Shown here: one piece after another, positions 59,346-64,000 of the stretch
Layout of the letters: every line of letters starts with the position of its first letter
Position numbering within the stretch: the stretch's first letter is position 1
Origin: Acanthopleura granulata
Taxonomy: Eukaryota > Mollusca > Polyplacophora > Chitonida > Chitonidae
Direction of reading: 5' to 3'
Length of the DNA stretch: 64,000 nucleotides
NCBI GenBank assembly: GCA_016165875.1
Contig: JABBOT010000029.1
Coordinates: 2,092,639-2,156,638, forward strand
Notes under the pieces: model-generated
Seen by the model: the letters and a program-made list of their open reading frames with translations, nothing else
The model's database searches: none
What the model was told of the DNA's origin: nothing
Position numbers and translations under genes: made by a program

Positions 59346-62300
59346 TCATGTGGATGAATTCGCGAAGAAGAGGAGAACAAAAGTTTGAAAATGATAGAGT
59401 GTGGAAATCTAAGGTTGCCTCCACTTTGTAATTAAATAGTCAAGCAGGCCGAATATTTAAGTTGATTTGACGCCATATAACTGTCTCTCATGTACCATTT
59501 TCTATAAAAAATGACTTTATCGTTGCAAAACATAACACGTTTTGTTTTGAAACATATTCCAAACACCTCCGTTTAAAAACAAAGCGGGAGTGCTTTGGAT
59601 AGGGCCACGGCGTATATGTGTTAGTTGATCAGTATTTTGATAGAGTAATGTTTCATTGCTCGTGATTTAAGACTCTCTCCTCTGATGCACATGTACTACA
59701 TCTTCACAGATTCACATTTAATTGTTACCAGCTAGTAAGTGGACTTGCTTTGTTTCTTAGAGTTGGTTACATGTGTAACTTAAAGAGGTTATTCTAATAA
59801 CGAAAGAAACCTCAGCATTTGAAATCTTACAGTTATTTACAATTGAAGCTTACAGCAGTGAACACAATTTTGGGTACACGAACAGTATATTCTGAAGTTC
59901 AGAAAAAGTTTGTATACTAAAATAAAAGGTTTTTAATTTTGACTTGAGGGGCATAGTTTGGCATTGTCAAAGTACAATTGATTTGGCCTAAAACGCTACA
60001 AAGTCCAGATCCAGACTTGTGGTAATCACAATCTGGCAATATCGGAATAATGAGTTTTAGTCAATTTTGTATTGAGTTTTCATGAAACAAAACGAGGTTT
60101 TGATACATTGGGAACGAACAAATAATGAGTTTTCTGATTTGTTCAAACTGAGTTTCTACCAAACTAGAACTTGAAGGTTTAAAAGGAATCTGGCTATTGC
60201 GTATACTGCAATTTTTACAAGATGATAAGGTATACAATGGTCTCAGGAGCTGTGAGGGTTGTTTAATATTCTATTAAGCATTCTCAAAGCATTTTGAAAG
60301 CAATACATGTTTCGTGTTGATGTGAGCAATAAGGAAATAGCTGTCTTAATACCTACACCAGAACAGACGTAATTTCGTTGAAAATGGTCATATCAGTCAT
60401 ACCAAAATTCAAAACTTCACCTGTAAGTCATCATGGTAAAGTTATGTGTAAGTTTCAATTCAATGTACTACAGCGTTTTGAAAAAAGTCCACAAAAGTGT
60501 TGAGGTCCAGATCTGGACAAAGACAGACGTAATTTTGTCTAGATTGAATACAGGGACCCTAAACTCGAGCATATCCGTAATTACATCATCTTATAATCGT
60601 GCTCGGAATCGCAGTGGCTAATAAAGTCTCTACTTACTGTGAGCAATATACAAGGAAACCGGATTCATTTTATTATTGCCGTTAAATTTACGGTGCCGTA
60701 ACCAGGTTTTGAAAAAAAGTCACGAAACATGTCCAAGCCCAAAATGGCAAAACCGGCCACAATATTTGGAAATTAAAGAAGCGGCCCCAAACACGATTTT
60801 GATCTGTAAGTCACCATAGTAAAGTAAATCTTTGTCTGCGCAGAAGTGGGGAGTAAGCCTAAGATGGCAAATCATGCCTGGCTGACGAAGTTCCGTGAAT
60901 TAACATATACGTGTGGCATGAGATAATGTTGTTTGAGCTGAACTGATTGGAACATGTAAGTACAGGATTGGTTTTTCTTTTCTTGTCGTTTTTGGTTTTG
61001 TTACCTACCATTTCAGTAAGGCCATCACAACACAGCATTTCCTTTCTCTGATGGTGTTGGTAGTAATATTTTCCATTCCCTGAGGAACCGATTTACAACA
61101 CGAATGCATGAACAATAGGTTTTGACTACTTGATCAAAACAATTACCTGCTGCACGTATTTGTTTAATCTCTTAGATATCCTTCCCATTACTAACACCAT
61201 GGAACAAAGTTCAAAACAAATACCAAAACACCCGGTGGTCGGGTGGGTCTCCATCAAGGAGGTTCAAAACGATGAATCCTTCATATGTACACTATACAGG
61301 AAGGGGATAACTTTTACCACTGGAAAATACGTAAATCAGCAGATTCGAAAGACATCCACACCCATGTCTTAATGTCAAGCACACCATAGAGATCGTAACA
61401 GGCTGGTATTGTGCTAAAATAATGCGACAAATTCGACCACGTTGCTCTACACAGCTAGTTCGGCGACTCCCAGGATACAGTCATACTTGCCATCTTTCAG
61501 CCATCCCTTAAGCTACTCAGCTTGTTTGCAAAGAACAGGCTACACGCTACAATTAATGCTTATGGGTCGGGAAAGCCGAAGCCAGTTCCTTTCTATTTAT
61601 AGAGATACTTTCATTTGCTCTCCTGGACTGTCGTTTTTCATTTTTTCTGCTTGTTGGTAGTATCATTTTTTTAGGACAGGCGTCAAAGTTTCATTCCAGA
61701 TATAAATATTTGTGTTTTTCATGAAATGGAGACGGATGCACACCAGGGAAAAATAGTAATAAATCAGGTTCGCTGATTTCTTACTGGGTGCGTTTGATCT
61801 CTGTCAGTTGTTTGTCAAATTTGCGAAAAATTTTATCGGAACAATCAAACAGAGTGCTGAAACAATAATGAAAAGCGATAGCACCATACTACGAAACGAT
61901 GGCACTATAGTTTTAAGCGAAAGAGGGTGATAGTTTCAAACATCGCTTCAATAAGTATTACTTATGCCAAGAATAAACATCACAGTTTCAACAAAATCAG
62001 TATTATCTAACACATGGATTGGACCTCACAAGTAAAATTGTAAAGCTCATAATTTCTGCAGACGGCGGTAAAACACACCTGTGTGCGTTTTACATACAAG
62101 TACAGAAAATAACATCTATTTAGATCTTGCTTAAGACGAGGAAGTCTGAAAATTGCTTGTGTATTTTGAGCAAGACGATGTGGTTTTGCTCTGACGTACG
62201 TATTATCTTAATATAAACACATCGTTCAGAGATATCAGATACCTCAGCAGTTGCACGCAAACGCACTTCAAGACATCACAAGGTTTCTCTCTTAATACAA

Positions 62301-62514
62301 CCAGATATTATATTCAATAGTACAGTGTGGAAGAACCTGTGTGAGAATGCCATATATTTCACATGTTGAATAAGCAATAGATCTGCACTTACATGGGCCT
62401 CCCTGTGTGACAACAAAACATATGGCCCAGTACGTATGGAAGCGGGCCGAGGTCATGCGTGATTTCCTTCTTCAAACCGAGATAGAGCAGTTGAAAATGT
62501 GAAAGGAGAAATCA

Positions 62515-62870
62515 GTGAAAGGACGAGGCAAAGTACGAATGGGCGAAACAAAGATCCAAAAGGGCGTAGGAAATATACGTATTCAAGAAATCACAGGACG
62601 AACTTTTTACCACCTTTTTTTCTCAAAACGGAATACAAGATAACAAAATGCGACGTCTAGTGGAGTCTCTTCCTTTTGACGGTCTCGTCTTAAAGCAAGA
62701 GTCGAAAGTTCGATGGGGCGAATCAAGTGCTCGTCCTTTTGCTTCGTCCTTTCGTTCTTTCGTCTCGTGCATCAGTACTTTTGTTTTTACCTTTTGTACT
62801 TTTGCCTCACACTTTCGCCTCGCATACTTTTCATTTTTTCGCATTATTTCAGGTCCAAACACCTACAGGA
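62515..62870. repeat. Degenerate purine-rich / pyrimidine-rich inverted repeat
   Basis: The left part (62515-62575) has GAAAGGACGAGGCAAAGTAC and GGGCGAAACAAAGATC. The right part (62735-62830) has CGTCCTTTTGCTTCGTCC, TTTCGTTC and TTTGCCTCACACTTTCGCC, whose complement is again rich in GAAAGG, GACGA and GAGGC. The two halves therefore face each other and could fold. The unit is short and worn (about 8-12 bp), so it could also be a simple-sequence region with inverted strand bias. Confidence 0.4.
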
Positions 62871-64000
62871 AAGACGAGAGCACGCATGTTTGTAATGTTT
62901 GCATCAGTCCACAAATTCTCATTGCGACGTCTTAACTAAGTTTTTATGTTCCTTCATAAACTACATTAGTCACGTTATAATTTAAAAAAAAAGACAATTA
63001 ACATGTAGCTTGTATGGGCGGGCCATTTTGTCTCATTAATATTCAACAGAAATGACATCTGCAAGCGTTCGGGATCAGCCGATATTGGCTCCAGGAACTC
63101 AGATAATTTCGAACCTTGATAGACACAGATACATCCAGAGTACAACAGCTTAAACAGCACTGAGAAAAGGTTACAAATAACCTTCTCATTAAACTGTGAG
63201 TAAGAAAAGTGTGTCTGTTCCATGTTTAACACCGCCACAACAACATTTGCACCTACTTACATATAGCAGGCAGTAGTTTTGCGACAACTGGCCAGCAATT
63301 ACAGCTCTAGACTCTTTTACGCTTAGTTTTGACCGATCCTGTTACGAGAAAGCCGTGTCATTCTTTTACGGTTGTTTTCAGACACATTTGTTTAAATGTG
63401 AAGTTTCTCTAATTCCTCTGAATTGTCAGCCTCTCATTTAAATATTCTGGCAGATTTTTGAGTCTTTATTTTTGTTGTTGTTGATGTTTTTAAACATTCA
63501 CTTAACGTACAATATTGTTGGTGGGATTAACGAAAAGCTTGTAACTTTTACTTCTTGAGAACAATACCTAATACTTATGCCATTCTGTAATAACGCAAAA
63601 ATATCTAATTTTTAGGCGACCATGTTCCTTTATGTCCAATAAAACATTCTTCGAAAATGAGAATATTCTGTTATTTTATCAGGATGTAAACTGACCGAAT
63701 TTCACTGTAAACATTTTGGCCTAGCAATCAAGAAACGGTCTTGGACTTGGACTCTAGTCAAAATTAGCTTTCAACTTGGAGTATCATTTCGGAACTTTGA
63801 TTTTAATTTGAACACTGATTTTCTAAGACTCAGTATTACAGGTAAAATTCCTAAGATGAGTGATAATTTTAGCACAGTTAACTAGTTTGAAGCTAGGAGT
63901 GATTATGACAGCTTCGTTGTCCCGGAAGGTAAATTATAAAATCTTTCCTTGTTTTTTCGGGACAGGGGACGAATATTGGTGTAACCTGTAAACTAAGTTA

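Larger units (their letters stand above)
58800..64000. other. Unassigned right end of the window
   Basis: No gene is supported beyond the doubtful segment at 59242. Open frames such as 58803-59195 and 61130-61372 have no recognisable domain, and their composition matches the flanks. 62515-62870 holds a purine-rich then pyrimidine-rich inverted pattern. Confidence 0.4.

Noticed and set aside
62623..62862. A Lys/Arg-rich minus-strand frame of 79 residues
   Set aside because: It reflects the purine-rich simple-sequence pattern of the region and has no recognisable domain.

Overview
The window is nuclear DNA from an animal. Genes are split by GT-AG introns and spread among SINEs, Tc1-like DNA transposons, inverted-repeat elements and many minisatellites, and nothing looks bacterial. 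A recurrent SINE whose 3' end reads roughly GGCGTAAAACACCAATCAAA plus an (AAATA)n tail, abundant TACATGTA motifs, and the gene set point to a marine lophotrochozoan. A mollusc, perhaps a bivalve, is my best guess; this rests on style of sequence and not on a search.

Layout. 1-3.9 kb: no gene seen, with a short palindromic MITE-like element at 3548-3670. 3986-9961 (+): a six-exon TRIM-family E3 ligase (RING, two B-boxes, coiled coil, SPRY). Its introns hold SINEs and an intact-ended but dead Tc1-like element, and its 3' flank holds a degenerate repeat. 13.45-15.3 kb: a dead Tc1-like element whose transposase is interrupted by a 25-bp minisatellite. 15.58-16.47 kb: an 81-bp satellite of 11 copies. 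18655-30843 (-): a 16-exon BRD7/BRD9 orthologue (SWI/SNF bromodomain subunit), reconstructed with consistent splice phases as 692 codons. 31-36 kb: AT-rich intergenic DNA with a Penelope-like remnant and a CTCF-like site. 36365-38426 (+) and 53146-55053 (+): two complete paralogous riboflavin transporters (SLC52A family), each with a long exon and a short last exon joined at the same position. 38.4-53 kb and 55-64 kb: repeats and unassigned DNA.

The most unusual theme is that several minisatellites appear to have been seeded on functional sequence. In the BRD7/9 gene one array repeats the 5' splice site of exon 8 about 15 times, one repeats the 3' splice site of exon 14 about 33 times, and one repeats the stop-codon region about 15 times. 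In the Tc1-like element at 13.5-15.3 kb a 25-bp array repeats the codons around the catalytic glutamate about 25 times. In an inverted-repeat element in BRD7/9 intron 1 the terminal 44 bp is repeated six times.

The three gene families have unrelated roles: ubiquitin ligation, chromatin remodelling and vitamin B2 uptake. I see no operon-like logic. The BRD7/9 and first SLC52A genes are divergent, with about 5.5 kb between their start codons.
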